Positions 44,455 through 53,814 of a DNA stretch of 64,000 nucleotides are shown piece after piece (position 1 is the first letter of the stretch; every line of letters begins with the position of its first letter). The position numbers and the translations under genes were made by a program. This DNA comes from Rhizobium tropici CIAT 899 (GTDB lineage Bacteria > Pseudomonadota > Alphaproteobacteria > Rhizobiales > Rhizobiaceae), in NCBI RefSeq assembly GCF_000330885.1, contig NC_020062.1, positions 132,374 to 196,373 of the forward strand. Reading direction: 5' to 3'. The notes under the pieces were generated by a model. That model saw only the letters and a list, made by a program, of their open reading frames with translations, was not told the DNA's origin and made no database searches.

Positions 44455-44472
44455 GGAAAACAATAATTTTCC
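44455..44472. promoter_or_regulatory. TetR operator copy 3
   Basis: GGAAAACAATAATTTTCC directly abuts the -10 box and would cover the transcription start of emrA. Confidence 0.65.
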
Positions 44473-44516
44473 TATTTGTCCGACCTGTGTCGCCGGACTG
44501 AACCGGAGCTACTGAA

Positions 44517-45707
44517 ATGGACGAGAACGTCGTTGGCATCACCAGCAAGATCGACCGCACACTTGGCACCCCAAGCGGTATCCCCGATACCGCCGAAGCG
44601 AAACAGCAACCCGTCGCGGAGGCCACCTCCCCGGCGCCTTCTGTTCGAGCCGGTACCCGACGCTTCCGCATCAAGAATGCCTTGCTCGCCGCAGTCGCAC
44701 TGGGTGCGGTAACAGCAGCTGCCTATTATGGGCACAATTATTGGACCGAGGGCCGCTTCGAGATTTCGACCGATGACGCCTATGTCAAGGCGGACAGTAC
44801 GACCGTCGCACCGAAGGTTTCCGGCTATCTGGCCGAGGTTCTCGTCAGCGACAATGAAATGGTCAAGGCTGGCCAACCACTTGCCCGTATCGATGATCGG
44901 GATTTCCGCACGGCGCTCGATCAGGCGAGGGCAGATGTCGCCGCTGCAGAGGCGACAATCAATGCCAAGCAGGCATCGCTCGACATTCAGCAGTCCACCA
45001 TCGCTGCCGCCCGAGCAACGCTCGATGTCGACAAGGCCAACGAAACCTTCGCCGAACAAAACAACAAGCGCTACACCAATCTGGCTACGAGTGGCTACGC
45101 ACCGGTTCAAACGGCCCAGCAGACTGCTGCCGCGATTGCTGCTGCTCAGGCAACGATCGTTCGAGATACCGCCGCGCTGGATGCAGCGATAAAGCAGGTC
45201 GATCTCTTGAACGCCGAGCTCGCTCAGGCCAAGGCGACGTTGGGCCATGACCAGGCCGTCGCGCATCAGGCTGGGCTCAACCTTTCCTATGCAACCATTG
45301 TCGCACCCGTCGACGGGACTGTCGGCAACAGGACATTGCGCATCGGCCAGTATGTCCAGGCCGGCACCCAGCTGATGTCGGTCGTTCCGACGACGGCCGC
45401 CTACATCATCGCTAATTACAAGGAAACGCAGCTGACCGATGTCCACGCTGGCCAGCCGGTCGATATAGATGTCGATATGTTTCCCAGCCGCACATATCGC
45501 GGCCACGTCGACAGCATCGCCCCGGCAAGCGGTCAGGAATTTGCACTCCTACCGCCCGACAACGCCACCGGTAATTTTACGAAGGTCGTTCAACGTATCC
45601 CCGTCAAGATCGTCCTCGACGGAAGCATCGCCGACACAGACGACCTGCGACCGGGAATGTCCGTCCAGCCCAGCATCGACACCAAGGCCGATGCCGTCAG
45701 TCACTAG
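44517..45707 (+). CDS. emrA: EmrA-type membrane-fusion protein
   Basis: 396 residues from ATG 44517, with GGAG eight bases upstream. A Pro/Ala-rich cytoplasmic N-terminus (~1-48) is followed by one membrane helix (FRIKNALLAAVALGAVTAAAYYGHNYW). The biotinyl-lipoyl half-motif is FEISTDDAYVKADSTTVAPKVSGYLAEVLVSDNEMVKAGQPLARID. A long Ala/Gln-rich coiled-coil hairpin (~130-255), then LSYATIVAPVDGTVGNRTLRIGQYVQAG and a beta-barrel domain complete it. It links the EmrB transporter to an outer-membrane channel. The emrB gene starts 23 bases later. Confidence 0.92.
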   Translation: MDENVVGITSKIDRTLGTPSGIPDTAEAKQQPVAEATSPAPSVRAGTRRFRIKNALLAAVALGAVTAAAYYGHNYWTEGRFEISTDDAYVKADSTTVAPKVSGYLAEVLVSDNEMVKAGQPLARIDDRDFRTALDQARADVAAAEATINAKQASLDIQQSTIAAARATLDVDKANETFAEQNNKRYTNLATSGYAPVQTAQQTAAAIAAAQATIVRDTAALDAAIKQVDLLNAELAQAKATLGHDQAVAHQAGLNLSYATIVAPVDGTVGNRTLRIGQYVQAGTQLMSVVPTTAAYIIANYKETQLTDVHAGQPVDIDVDMFPSRTYRGHVDSIAPASGQEFALLPPDNATGNFTKVVQRIPVKIVLDGSIADTDDLRPGMSVQPSIDTKADAVSH

Positions 45708-45730
45708 GTGCGAATGCAGGAGGTCGCGTC

Positions 45731-47314
45731 ATGTCCGCCATCACAGCAATCGCCGGCCACGCCCAGCAACCGCGCGCCAGCACCAAGGAATGGATCGCCG
45801 TACTCGCCGGAATGATCGGCGCCTTCATGGCCATCCTGAATATTCAGATCACGAATGCCTCTCTCCTCGACATTGAGGGCGGCATCGGAACGGGCGTCGA
45901 CAACGGCGCATGGATTTCGACGTCCTACCTCATTGGCGAGATCGTCGTCATTCCTTTGACGGCCTATTTCAGCAACGTCTTCTCCTTCCGCCGTTATATT
46001 CTCGTAAACTCCATTCTCTTCCCCCTCTTTTCCATGGCCTGCGCCTTCGCGCATGATCTCGGAACGATGATCCTGCTTCGTGGGCTGCAGGGCTTTGCTG
46101 GTGGCGTCTTGATCCCGATGGCCTTCACCATGGTTCTGACCAAGCTGCCAAAAAACCAGCAGCCGCTAGGGCTTGCCGTCTTTGCTCTTTCCGTCACCTT
46201 CGCGCCGGCGATCGGACCGACGATTGGCGGCTATCTGACGGAAAATTACGGCTGGCAGACCATCTTCTTCATCAACACCATCCCAAGCATGATCATGGCA
46301 ATCGCTCTCGCGCTGACGCTCGAGAAGCAACCGATGCAGCTCCACCTCCTGAAGGAAGGAGACTGGGCTGGTATCGTGACGATGGCGATTGGCCTTTCGG
46401 CTCTGCAGACCGTGCTGGAGGAAGGCAACAAGGACGACTGGTTCTCTTCTCCTTTCATCGTCAAGCTCAGCATTGTCGCCTTTGTTTTCCTGGCCGCATT
46501 CATCTGGATCGAGCTGACGGTGAAGAAGCCGCTCGTGAAACTGCGGTTGTTGACACAGCGCAACTTTGGCATCGGTGTGCTTGTCAACGTGCTGGTCGGC
46601 GTCGCGCTCTTCGGCACGGTCTACATTCTCCCTCAATATCTCGGGCAGGTGCAGCGCTACAACGCCGAGCAGATCGGCAATGTGCTTGCCTGGACCGGTT
46701 TGCCACAACTCTTGCTCATCCCGCTGGTGCCCGTCTTGATGAAACGCTTCGATGCCCGCTATATCGGCTTTCTCGGGATCTCGATCTTCGCCATCAGTTG
46801 CTTCATGAACGTCATGCTCTCGGCCGACAATGCAGGCGACCAGTTCTGGGTGCCCAATATCGTCCGTGCCATCGGCCAGGCCCTCGTCCTGACGCCGATT
46901 ACCGCCATTACGACGGCCGGTATCGCTGCTGCGGACGCTGCCGCCGCTTCGGGCCTCACCAATATGCTGCGAAACCTTGGGGGCGCGGTGGGAACGGCCT
47001 CTCTCGGCACGATCTTGACCAAGCGCGAGCAGTTTCACTCCAACATCATCGGGCAGTCGATCACTCTTGCTCGCGATGAAGTTCGTGATCGCATTACGAC
47101 CTTGACCGGCTATTTCATCCAGCACGGTGTTGCCGATCCCTCTGTTGCGACCCATAAGGCGGTCGTTGCACTTGGCCAAATTGTCCGGCGGCAGGCTCTC
47201 ATTCTCGGCTTCGGCGATACTTTCGCCGTGATCGGCATCGTTCTCTCCGTCGCCGCCGTCGCGCTGCTCTTTACGCGCAAACCGCAAGTCGGCGGTGGCG
47301 CAGGCGCCCATTAA
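45731..47314 (+). CDS. emrB: EmrB/QacA-family drug:H+ antiporter (DHA2, 14 TM)
   Basis: 527 residues, the size of DHA2 proteins with fourteen helices. Features: WIAVLAGMIGAFMAILNIQITNASLLDIEGGIGTG (helix 1 with motif D1-like N/T residues), NGAWISTSYLIGEIVVIPLTAYFSNVFSFRRYIL (motif A region), LRGLQGFAGGVLIPMAFTMV (motif B) and LAVFALSVTFAPAIGPTIGGYLTENYGWQTIFFIN (motif C, antiporter signature). It exports hydrophobic toxic compounds by proton exchange. It forms an operon with emrA under the divergent TetR. Confidence 0.94.
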   Translation: MSAITAIAGHAQQPRASTKEWIAVLAGMIGAFMAILNIQITNASLLDIEGGIGTGVDNGAWISTSYLIGEIVVIPLTAYFSNVFSFRRYILVNSILFPLFSMACAFAHDLGTMILLRGLQGFAGGVLIPMAFTMVLTKLPKNQQPLGLAVFALSVTFAPAIGPTIGGYLTENYGWQTIFFINTIPSMIMAIALALTLEKQPMQLHLLKEGDWAGIVTMAIGLSALQTVLEEGNKDDWFSSPFIVKLSIVAFVFLAAFIWIELTVKKPLVKLRLLTQRNFGIGVLVNVLVGVALFGTVYILPQYLGQVQRYNAEQIGNVLAWTGLPQLLLIPLVPVLMKRFDARYIGFLGISIFAISCFMNVMLSADNAGDQFWVPNIVRAIGQALVLTPITAITTAGIAAADAAAASGLTNMLRNLGGAVGTASLGTILTKREQFHSNIIGQSITLARDEVRDRITTLTGYFIQHGVADPSVATHKAVVALGQIVRRQALILGFGDTFAVIGIVLSVAAVALLFTRKPQVGGGAGAH

Positions 47315-47608
47315 TCGCGCGCCCATCTGGTCGCCACGCCTATTCCCTTCAATAGCTCAGCGATCCCGTATCGGTGAGCGTTCCCGGCTCTTTCATCCAA
47401 TAGGTTTCGTTCCGCTTGCCGGCAGGGTTGCGCCCTGGCTTCGTCGTACCATCCGCCCAAATTGCGGGAGACGCGGCTGGTGCAGGCTCAGGTTTTGAGA
47501 GGCTGACTATCGTTTTCGATAACTCCCGCCTGTGCTCCGACCGTTCTAGATTCGCATCTGTGGGTGGGCGTAAGTGAACGTCCTCAAAAAGCTTAGGAGT
47601 AAACGACA

Positions 47609-48409
47609 ATGACGAATACCAAGGGAACTGCCGTCGTCACGGGCGCGTCGACCGGCATTGGAGCTGTTTATGCAGAGCGCCTCGCGACGCGCGGCTATGA
47701 TCTCGTTCTGGTCGCACGAAGTGCGGATAAGCTCGGCCAGGTCGCTGATCGAATTCGCGCCAGGACAGGCCGGCAGGTGGATATCCTTCCCGCGGATCTT
47801 GCCGATACCGCAGATCTCGCAAACGTCGAGGATTTCTTGAGGACGACGCCGGATATTACCTTGCTGGTCAACAATGCCGGTCTTGGCGGGGCCTTGCGGC
47901 TTGTCGAATCCGATATCGAACAAATGACCGCTATGATTTCGCTTAATGTGACGGCGTTGACGCGATTGACTTACGCAATCGTGCCGGAATTCCTCGCGCG
48001 AGGATCGGGCACGATCATCAACATCGCGTCGATCGTCGCGGTCAATCCGGAACTGCTCAACGGCGTCTATGGCGGCACGAAAGCATTTGTTGTCGCCTTC
48101 AGCCAAAATCTCCGGCACGAGCTGCAAGGGACAGGTGTTCATGTTCAGGTGGTCCTTCCAGGCGCGACCGCCACCGATTTCTGGGCGATCGCTGGCCGTC
48201 CGGTCGAATTGCTTCCAAGTGCGATCGTCATGAGCGGAGAAGATCTGGTCGATGCGGCGCTCGTCGGGCTTGATCGTGGCGAGTTTGCTACCATTCCCTC
48301 CCTTCAGGAGGGCGAGCTGTTCGATGCTTACGAAGCGGCGCGGCAAGCCATGGCAGGCAAGCTGTCCACCTCCAAGCCAGCGGCCCGCTATCGTGTCTCA
48401 ACCCCATGA
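47609..48409 (+). CDS. short-chain dehydrogenase/reductase (SDR)
   Basis: 266 residues with the classical SDR layout. The cofactor loop TGASTGIG lies at residues 11-18, NNAG near 90, and an IASIVAVNPELLNGVYGGTKAF active site with Y154 and K158. The Arg in VLVARSADKL after the second strand favours NADP(H). The substrate is unknown. It stands on the same strand ahead of a LysR gene. The upstream ~290 bases (47315-47608) show no gene and should contain its promoter. Confidence 0.9.
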   Translation: MTNTKGTAVVTGASTGIGAVYAERLATRGYDLVLVARSADKLGQVADRIRARTGRQVDILPADLADTADLANVEDFLRTTPDITLLVNNAGLGGALRLVESDIEQMTAMISLNVTALTRLTYAIVPEFLARGSGTIINIASIVAVNPELLNGVYGGTKAFVVAFSQNLRHELQGTGVHVQVVLPGATATDFWAIAGRPVELLPSAIVMSGEDLVDAALVGLDRGEFATIPSLQEGELFDAYEAARQAMAGKLSTSKPAARYRVSTP

Positions 48410-48568
48410 TTCATGGCATGGCGAAAAGCGTGGAAGCGGTCTTGGCGCATCAACGCGCCATGAAATTGGTAAGGCGCGCGTAATGATCGAAGCCCCAGAC
48501 ATGGGGCCTTCTGTTCCTCCTCCCTTGGAGGGGCTATTGTGAGCGGGTGAGGCTTCATGGGGGGTAGC

Positions 48569-49474
48569 ATGGACCGTCTCGATGCGATGCAGGTGCTGCT
48601 GGCGGTCGTTGACGCCGGCAGCCTTTCTGCGGGAAGCCGAAAGCTCAACGCGCCGCTGCCAAGTGTGAGCCGTAAGGTAGCGGAGCTTGAGCGCTTCCTC
48701 GGTACGCACCTGCTGATCCGCACCAGCCGGAATATTCAGTTGACCGATGCCGGCCGTGACTATGTGGAGGCGGCCCGGCAGATCGTGGCCCAGATCAAAG
48801 AGGCCGAGCTTCGAGCCTCAGGCGAATATGAGGTACCGAGAGGCGAGCTTGCGATCACAATGCCGTTGGTCTTCGGCCAGCAACAGGTGATGCCGCTTGC
48901 GCTCGATTTTCTTTGCGAGCACCCTGAAATCATCCTCAATGTGCTGTCTGTCGATCGTGTGGTTCATCTCGTGGATGAACACGTCGATGTCGGTATCCGT
49001 CTCGGCCGTCTCGTCGATAGTTCGCTCTATGCGGTCAAGGTGGGCGACTTTCGTCTCGTGACCTATGCAAGCCCGGCTTATCTGGCGCGCAATGGTCTCC
49101 CTTTGAGACCGGAGGACCTCGTTAATCACGACGCTGCCGTCTTTGGCGCGATCGAGGCAGCATCGTGGATCTATGATCTCGACGGCCAGAAGGTTCAGGC
49201 AGCGCCGAACATCCGAATCCGGGCTAATACCAGTACGGATGCCATCGAGGCCGCTGTACGTGGTATCGGAGTTGCGCGGGCGCCGAGCTATCAAGCATTG
49301 AACGAATTGCGGACCGGCGCGCTGGTCCGCATCCTCGACGAGCACGATAACAAGACATTTCCGGTGCATCTGGTCTATGCGCGTCAGGGTCTGCTCCCAT
49401 TGAAGGTGCGGGCCTTTCTAGACTGGATGGTACCGCGCATGCGTGAGGCGTTGCGGCAGCTCGAGGATATCTAG
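48569..49474 (+). CDS. LysR-family transcriptional regulator
   Basis: About 301 residues from ATG 48569, preceded by GGGGGGT; an upstream ATG at 48557 is in frame. The winged HTH is MDRLDAMQVLLAVVDAGSLSAGSRKLNAPLPSVSRKVAELERFLGTHLLIRTSRNIQLTDAG (residues 1-62). The periplasmic-binding-protein-like effector domain follows (GELAITMPLVFGQQQVMPLALDFLCEHPEI...). It may control the SDR gene upstream or the convergent epoxide hydrolase/Ohr genes; LysR proteins usually act on a neighbour. No target operator was identified. Confidence 0.9.
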   Translation: MDRLDAMQVLLAVVDAGSLSAGSRKLNAPLPSVSRKVAELERFLGTHLLIRTSRNIQLTDAGRDYVEAARQIVAQIKEAELRASGEYEVPRGELAITMPLVFGQQQVMPLALDFLCEHPEIILNVLSVDRVVHLVDEHVDVGIRLGRLVDSSLYAVKVGDFRLVTYASPAYLARNGLPLRPEDLVNHDAAVFGAIEAASWIYDLDGQKVQAAPNIRIRANTSTDAIEAAVRGIGVARAPSYQALNELRTGALVRILDEHDNKTFPVHLVYARQGLLPLKVRAFLDWMVPRMREALRQLEDI

Positions 49475-49567
49475 CCGGTGGCGAGAGAGTGAATTCCTGT
49501 CACCCATATGCGTTGCTGTATGGCACGACCGTGCGGAGGCCCGTCCTCGTCGCCCGCGAAGTTAAGC

Positions 49568-49600
49568 AGAAAAGCCTGCGATCGCAACGACCGCAGGCTT
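49568..49600 (-). terminator. rho-independent terminator of the epoxide hydrolase gene
   Basis: AAGCCTGCG and CGCAGGCTT form a nine-base-pair stem with an 11-base loop. Read on the minus strand the stem is followed by TTTTC. It lies 35 bases beyond the stop at 49635. Confidence 0.75.
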
Positions 49601-49634
49601 GACATGGCACGATAGTCCGGATTTTTCGCAGGTA

Positions 49635-50927
49635 TCAGCGCAGCGATCTGAAGGCAGTGCGCATTTCGCTTGTGAATGCGGCCGGTTGTTCCCAGGCGGC
49701 AAAATGGCCACCCTTATCGAGGCGATTGTAGTGGATGAGGTTCGGATAGGCGCGTTCGGCCCAGCTACTCGGCGCCGTGTAGAGCTCATCTGGGAAGACG
49801 CTCACCGCGACCGGCAGCGTGACGCCTTTTGGCGCGAAGAAGGCGAGCTTGCTTTCCCAGTAGAGGCGTGCCGATGAGATGGCAGTTCCGGTCAACCAGT
49901 AGAGCGACACGTTGTCGATCAGGTCCTGCTTCGACAGGCCTTCCTGGCCGCCTTCGAAGGCGCGAGTGATCAATTCCATGCTGCGTGCATCATGGTCGAA
50001 CATCCACGAGGCAAGTCCGATTGGCGAGTCCGCGAGTGCATAAAGCGTCTGCGGACGCTTCGACATCTCGATGGCATAGCCTAGCCCATTCTTGTAGAAA
50101 TAATCGAGCTGGTTGTAGGCCTGGAGCTCTTCCGGCGACAGGCCAGCAGGCGCGCCAGCGCCCGCAGCGAGTGCTTTTGCGATATAGTCCGGCACCGTTG
50201 CTGGCATGTTCGTGTGAATAGCGATCAGGCCGGCAGGCTTGAGCAGTGCCAGTTGCTCGGTGACCGCGTTGCCCCAGTCACCACCTTGAGCAACATAACG
50301 CGTATAGCCGAGGCGCTCCATCAGGACGGACCATGCCTTGGCGATGCGGATTGGATCCCAGCCAAGTTCTGTCGGTCTGCCCGAAAAGCCGTGTCCCGGC
50401 AGCGACGGGATCACCACGTCGAAGGCGTCGGCTTCGGTGCCGCCGTGGCGGGTGGGGTCGGTGAGCGGGCTGATGACCTTGAGCTGCTCGAAAATCGAGC
50501 CTGGCCAGCCATGCGTGATGATCATCGGCAACGCGTTCGGGTGCTTCGATCTCACATGAATGAAGTGGATGTCGACACCATCGATCTCGGTGACGAAATT
50601 AGGCAGATTATTGAGATAGTCTTCGGCCTTGTGCCAGCTATATTCATTCGCCCAATAATCGGCGACGGCCTTCATGGTCGCCAGCTTTAGACCTTGCGAC
50701 GTATCGCCGACCGTCTCCCGGTCTGGCCAGCGCGTTGCCTTTATCCGCTGGTTCATATCCGCAAGCGCAGCCTCGGATACGGCGATTTTGAACGAGCGGA
50801 CCGTCGAACTGTCCGGGACGGTGGCGCCGGTCGCTGCTGCTGAGCGAGGGAGACCGAGGGTGGCGGCGCCGATCAGCGACGTGGCAATGAACTTGCGTCG
50901 GCCGATCTCTGTGCTGATGCTTGACAT
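49635..50927 (-). CDS. epoxide hydrolase (EHN-type alpha/beta hydrolase), Tat-exported
   Basis: 430 residues from ATG 50927, with GGAGAGACAAG upstream; the frame extends further but without a ribosome binding site. GRRKFIATSLIGAATLGLPRSAAA is a twin-arginine signal peptide. The EHN N-terminal domain follows (FKIAVSEAALADMNQRIKATRWPDRE...), then the hydrolase fold: THGWPGSIFEQLKV (oxyanion HGWPG), AQGGDWGNAVTEQLAL (nucleophile D in GGDWG), and a final His in LDKGGHFAAWEQP. It should open epoxides to diols outside the cytoplasm. It follows the Ohr gene by 13 bases in the same operon, suggesting joint defence against reactive electrophiles. Confidence 0.9.
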   Translation of the reverse strand: MSSISTEIGRRKFIATSLIGAATLGLPRSAAATGATVPDSSTVRSFKIAVSEAALADMNQRIKATRWPDRETVGDTSQGLKLATMKAVADYWANEYSWHKAEDYLNNLPNFVTEIDGVDIHFIHVRSKHPNALPMIITHGWPGSIFEQLKVISPLTDPTRHGGTEADAFDVVIPSLPGHGFSGRPTELGWDPIRIAKAWSVLMERLGYTRYVAQGGDWGNAVTEQLALLKPAGLIAIHTNMPATVPDYIAKALAAGAGAPAGLSPEELQAYNQLDYFYKNGLGYAIEMSKRPQTLYALADSPIGLASWMFDHDARSMELITRAFEGGQEGLSKQDLIDNVSLYWLTGTAISSARLYWESKLAFFAPKGVTLPVAVSVFPDELYTAPSSWAERAYPNLIHYNRLDKGGHFAAWEQPAAFTSEMRTAFRSLR

Positions 50928-50940
50928 CTTGTCTCTCCTT

Positions 50941-51354
50941 TCAGGCGAGTGCGACATGGGCAGAAATGCCGCCGCGAGTCATTTTCGAATAGGGGCAGAT
51001 TGCATCAGCCGAGCTGACGAGAAATTGGGCCATCTGCGGATCGAGACCGGGCAGGCTTACGGTGAGCCTTGCAATAAGATGGAAGCCTTCTGCGTCATCC
51101 AGGTTTAGATCGACTTCGGCGTCGACGGCGGTGCCATTCGGCAGTCCAATACCGGCCTGGCTGGCAGCGCGCGCCAATGCTCCTTCGAAGCAGGCCGACC
51201 AACCGGCCGCGAAAAGTTGCTCGGGATTGGTGCCGGGGCGCTTGGTGCCCGGGGTTGCGAGCTGAATGTCGAGGTGACCATCCGAGCTCCGGGCGGCGCC
51301 GTCGCGGCCGCCGATCGTGTGGACGTGAGCAGTGTAAAGCGTCTTGCTGGTCAT
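50941..51354 (-). CDS. ohr: Ohr-type organic hydroperoxide resistance peroxidase (OsmC superfamily)
   Basis: 137 residues from ATG 51354, with AGGA eight bases upstream. Both catalytic cysteines are seen: C55 in LFAAGWSACFEGAL and C120 in ADAICPYSKMTRGG, the usual Ohr spacing. GRDGAARSSDGHLDIQL...PGTNPEQLFAAG is typical of the N-terminal half. Ohr reduces organic hydroperoxides with lipoylated partners in the cytoplasm. No OhrR (MarR) gene is adjacent, unlike most ohr loci. It leads a two-gene operon with the epoxide hydrolase. Confidence 0.93.
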   Translation of the reverse strand: MTSKTLYTAHVHTIGGRDGAARSSDGHLDIQLATPGTKRPGTNPEQLFAAGWSACFEGALARAASQAGIGLPNGTAVDAEVDLNLDDAEGFHLIARLTVSLPGLDPQMAQFLVSSADAICPYSKMTRGGISAHVALA

Positions 51355-52069
51355 TGTTTTAATCCTGTCTTGATAGAGTTGCCGTGTTCCAGCCGGTATC
51401 GACGCGCTTTGGCGCATATGGAGCCACGCCGGCAGTCATGTTGATATCGGCCTGCATCAATGCGATCGGCCTCTGAACCCGGCTTTGACCGGCGGGCATC
51501 GCATTGACGTCAATCTAAGTGCTCCCAAACGCCGCAGTCAGACCGCAAAGTCGGGAAGTTACCTCTCAATTTCAGAGAGGGTATCGATCTCGAATGAGGG
51601 CGGTTCGCAGCAGATTGTCGTGCGCCAAGCACAGCAGTTGCGCTAGACGTTGACCGTGCGGAGGCATGCTGTCTGGCCGTTGGCAGGATGGTCCATTTGG
51701 TAGTGGGCCAGGTAGGCATTGCTCTCAACCCCGGCGGAGATCGGGTCGACTCGAAACTCACAGTTGCCGGCTCGCGGCCTTCGATCCCAAGGTAGGTCTG
51801 GGACGGTAATGCTTCCGGTTCGGCCATTCGGCTACACCGATGTATTAGCGTCGACCATAAAATGCCCTATCGAGCACCGTCGCAGACGTCAGTCCGTAAA
51901 TCGGTTCACTGACGGGGATCTTTCTGACTGGAGCTATCTCGGCGTCGAACACCTTTCAGCTTGTTGCCGTCTTTGAGAAGGCATACAAATTTCCAAATCG
52001 CTTGAGGGGACACCGTCCGGCGACAAAGTTAGACATTGGTATTAAGCGCTGAGCTGTTCCGTGAGCCGC
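51355..52069. other. intergenic stretch, nothing recognised
   Basis: About 700 bases between ohr and the gene at 52070. Open frames on both strands (for example 51510-51827 minus, 51719-51976 plus) are rich in Arg/Ser/Pro and lack ribosome binding sites. The first 60 bases should contain the ohr promoter. Confidence 0.4.
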
Positions 52070-52804
52070 ATGAAGATCATTTTCCGTTGCGACCCGAATT
52101 TACATGATTACTTGCCGAAACCAGCGGCGGCGAGGTCCTGTTTGCCCGATTGGCTTCGCCAGATGTCAAGTACCTCGTTTTCGGAATTTCATGGACGTGA
52201 CATACGAACCGTGAAGCAATGTCCGCCTTTTGTCGATGCCATGACCCATGGCTTCATGATCCTGCTGCCCTGCGATGTGACGGTAGAAGCTGGAAAATTC
52301 TCCTGGGATTGGGATGTGCCAATACCGGCTGCGAAAAACCACCCCCGTGCGCCTATGAGTTTCCATGTGCCTGAACAAATCCTCGGATCAGCGTTGGCCA
52401 AAGAGGGAACATCCCAACTGGCGGCGATCAAATTCAACAGTTTCTGGACGATTGAGCTTGAGGAAAAGTGGTCGCTTTTTGCGACGCATCCTGCCAATCG
52501 GGAAGAGCTCCCGTTTCGAACCGTGACCGGAATGGTAGATTGCGATAGATTCCACGATGCAGGCATCAATTTCCCGGCGATCTGGACAAGCCCGGATTTC
52601 GAGGGCGTGTTGCCCAGGGGGTTGCCGATCGCACACTGCTTTCCCGTCCGGCGGGAAGAGCTTGAGCTTGTCTACGAAAGCTTTGATGGCAAGCAGATCG
52701 ACTGTTACGACCGGACAGTCGGCGAAATTCTCGTCGAGCCTGGCATTTATCGCAAGAAATTCAGGGACAAGCGTTCCCGCTCAGCTGGAAAGAAAAGAGC
52801 GTAG
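52070..52804 (+). CDS. conserved hypothetical protein (DUF6065-like)
   Basis: 244 residues from ATG 52070; a GTG at 52061 is in frame. It begins MKIIFRCDPNLHDYLPKPAAARSCLPDWLRQM, then TVKQCPPFVDAMTHGFMILLPCDVTVEAG, NSFWTIELEEKWSLFATHPANREELPFRTVTGMVDCDRFHDAGINFPAIW, and GVLPRGLPIAHCFPVRREE. I associate this pattern with DUF6065-like proteins of unknown function, not certainly. It is a soluble beta-rich protein. Its 3' end overlaps the convergent TPR gene by 24 bases. Confidence 0.72.
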   Translation: MKIIFRCDPNLHDYLPKPAAARSCLPDWLRQMSSTSFSEFHGRDIRTVKQCPPFVDAMTHGFMILLPCDVTVEAGKFSWDWDVPIPAAKNHPRAPMSFHVPEQILGSALAKEGTSQLAAIKFNSFWTIELEEKWSLFATHPANREELPFRTVTGMVDCDRFHDAGINFPAIWTSPDFEGVLPRGLPIAHCFPVRREELELVYESFDGKQIDCYDRTVGEILVEPGIYRKKFRDKRSRSAGKKRA

Positions 52805-53581
52805 TTCAGCCCTGTTGAGGAATAGAAGTCCGTTGCGTCCAGAACACAGCACATTTGCTATCATGCCCAGCGTCGCAGGCGAGAGCGCATAGGCATCCCG
52901 GTACGCGTCAATTGCACCTTCCATATCACCAAGCTGTTGTAGGGTGCTACCGAGGTTGAATTTAGCCTGCGGATCATCCGGCTTGCGCGCGAGCGCCGTT
53001 TTAAAGGCATCCACGGCACCGGCAAGATCGCCACAATCTTGACGCACGAGGCCGAGGTCGAACCAGGCGCTGTGAGGTGCATCTGCCTTCACCGCGAACT
53101 CCAGCCGTTCGCGGGCATTTTCGAAATCGCCCGCTTCCCAAAGCAGACGGCCAAGCCTTGCGGCGGCCTCCCGCGAGGATGGATTGATCTCGAATGCCCG
53201 CTGCCAGGCCTTAGCTGCCTGCTGGCGTTTGCTATTCTGTTCCAATGTTCTGGCGAGCTCGGCGAGCGCTTCCGGAAAGGCGACTGGAAGCTGAGCGAAA
53301 TAGCTTTCGGCAAGGTCAAGCCTGCCAAGAGCGCGGGCAGCGCGCCCTGCGAGGAATAATGTTGCCGTATTTCCCGGCCTGGCTTTGAGGCTCTCCTCGG
53401 CACAATCCAGCGCCGTGACGAAATCCCGGACCGCGAAGCTCCCCGCAGCGAGGAGGTGATTGAGTACGGCATCATCCGGGTTGTCGTTCAACGCATCGCG
53501 GCATAGTCGCAGCGCGTCGGCATGCTTTCCGGAATTGAAGGCCGCCACGACCGCCCGGACTTGCAATTCCACCGCGATCAA
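52781..53581 (-). CDS. TPR-repeat protein
   Basis: 266 residues from TTG 53581, with AAAGGGG eight bases upstream. It consists almost wholly of TPR helix pairs, about seven: VVAAFNSGKHADALRLCRDALNDNPDD, FLAGRAARALGRLDLAESYFAQLPVAFPE, AWQRAFEINPSSREAAARLGRLLWEAGDFENARERLEFAVKADAPH, DLGLVRQDCGDLAGAVDAFKTALARKPDDPQAKFNLGSTLQQLGDMEGAIDAYRDA. It has no signal peptide. TPRs mediate protein contacts; related proteins sit beside sulfotransferase or glycosyltransferase genes, but no such domain is present here. Confidence 0.85.
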   Translation of the reverse strand: MIAVELQVRAVVAAFNSGKHADALRLCRDALNDNPDDAVLNHLLAAGSFAVRDFVTALDCAEESLKARPGNTATLFLAGRAARALGRLDLAESYFAQLPVAFPEALAELARTLEQNSKRQQAAKAWQRAFEINPSSREAAARLGRLLWEAGDFENARERLEFAVKADAPHSAWFDLGLVRQDCGDLAGAVDAFKTALARKPDDPQAKFNLGSTLQQLGDMEGAIDAYRDAYALSPATLGMIANVLCSGRNGLLFLNRAELRSFLSS

Positions 53582-53640
53582 GCTTCATCCCCTTTATTGT
53601 CATGCCTTAACTTTGCACTTCAATTTCAAGCGGAGCAATC

Positions 53641-53672
53641 AAAAAAGCCGGAGCGGATAAATCGCTTCGGTC
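53641..53672 (-). terminator. probable terminator after the VapBC module
   Basis: CCGGAGCG and CGCTTCGG form an eight-pair stem (one G-U type pair) around GATAAAT. On the minus strand the stem is followed by TTTTTT. It lies 140 bases past the toxin stop. Confidence 0.5.
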
Positions 53673-53814
53673 CTTTCAAATCTGGTTTAAGAAGAGCTTC
53701 CGGGCAGTGCGATTCTCAGGATTTTCACGAATAGCTGAGATCCTATCAAGCAATGCCGATGTCGCTACTGAGGAATTTCAGACGGATAGCTATTTGAATC
53801 GATAGGTTGTCGGC

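Larger units (their letters stand above)
44200..44516. promoter_or_regulatory. divergent tetR/emrA control region
   Basis: About 317 bases holding three matching operators (44240-44257, 44401-44418, 44455-44472) and the emrA promoter (44427-44454). The stretch between the first and second operators shows no gene of its own. Confidence 0.65.
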
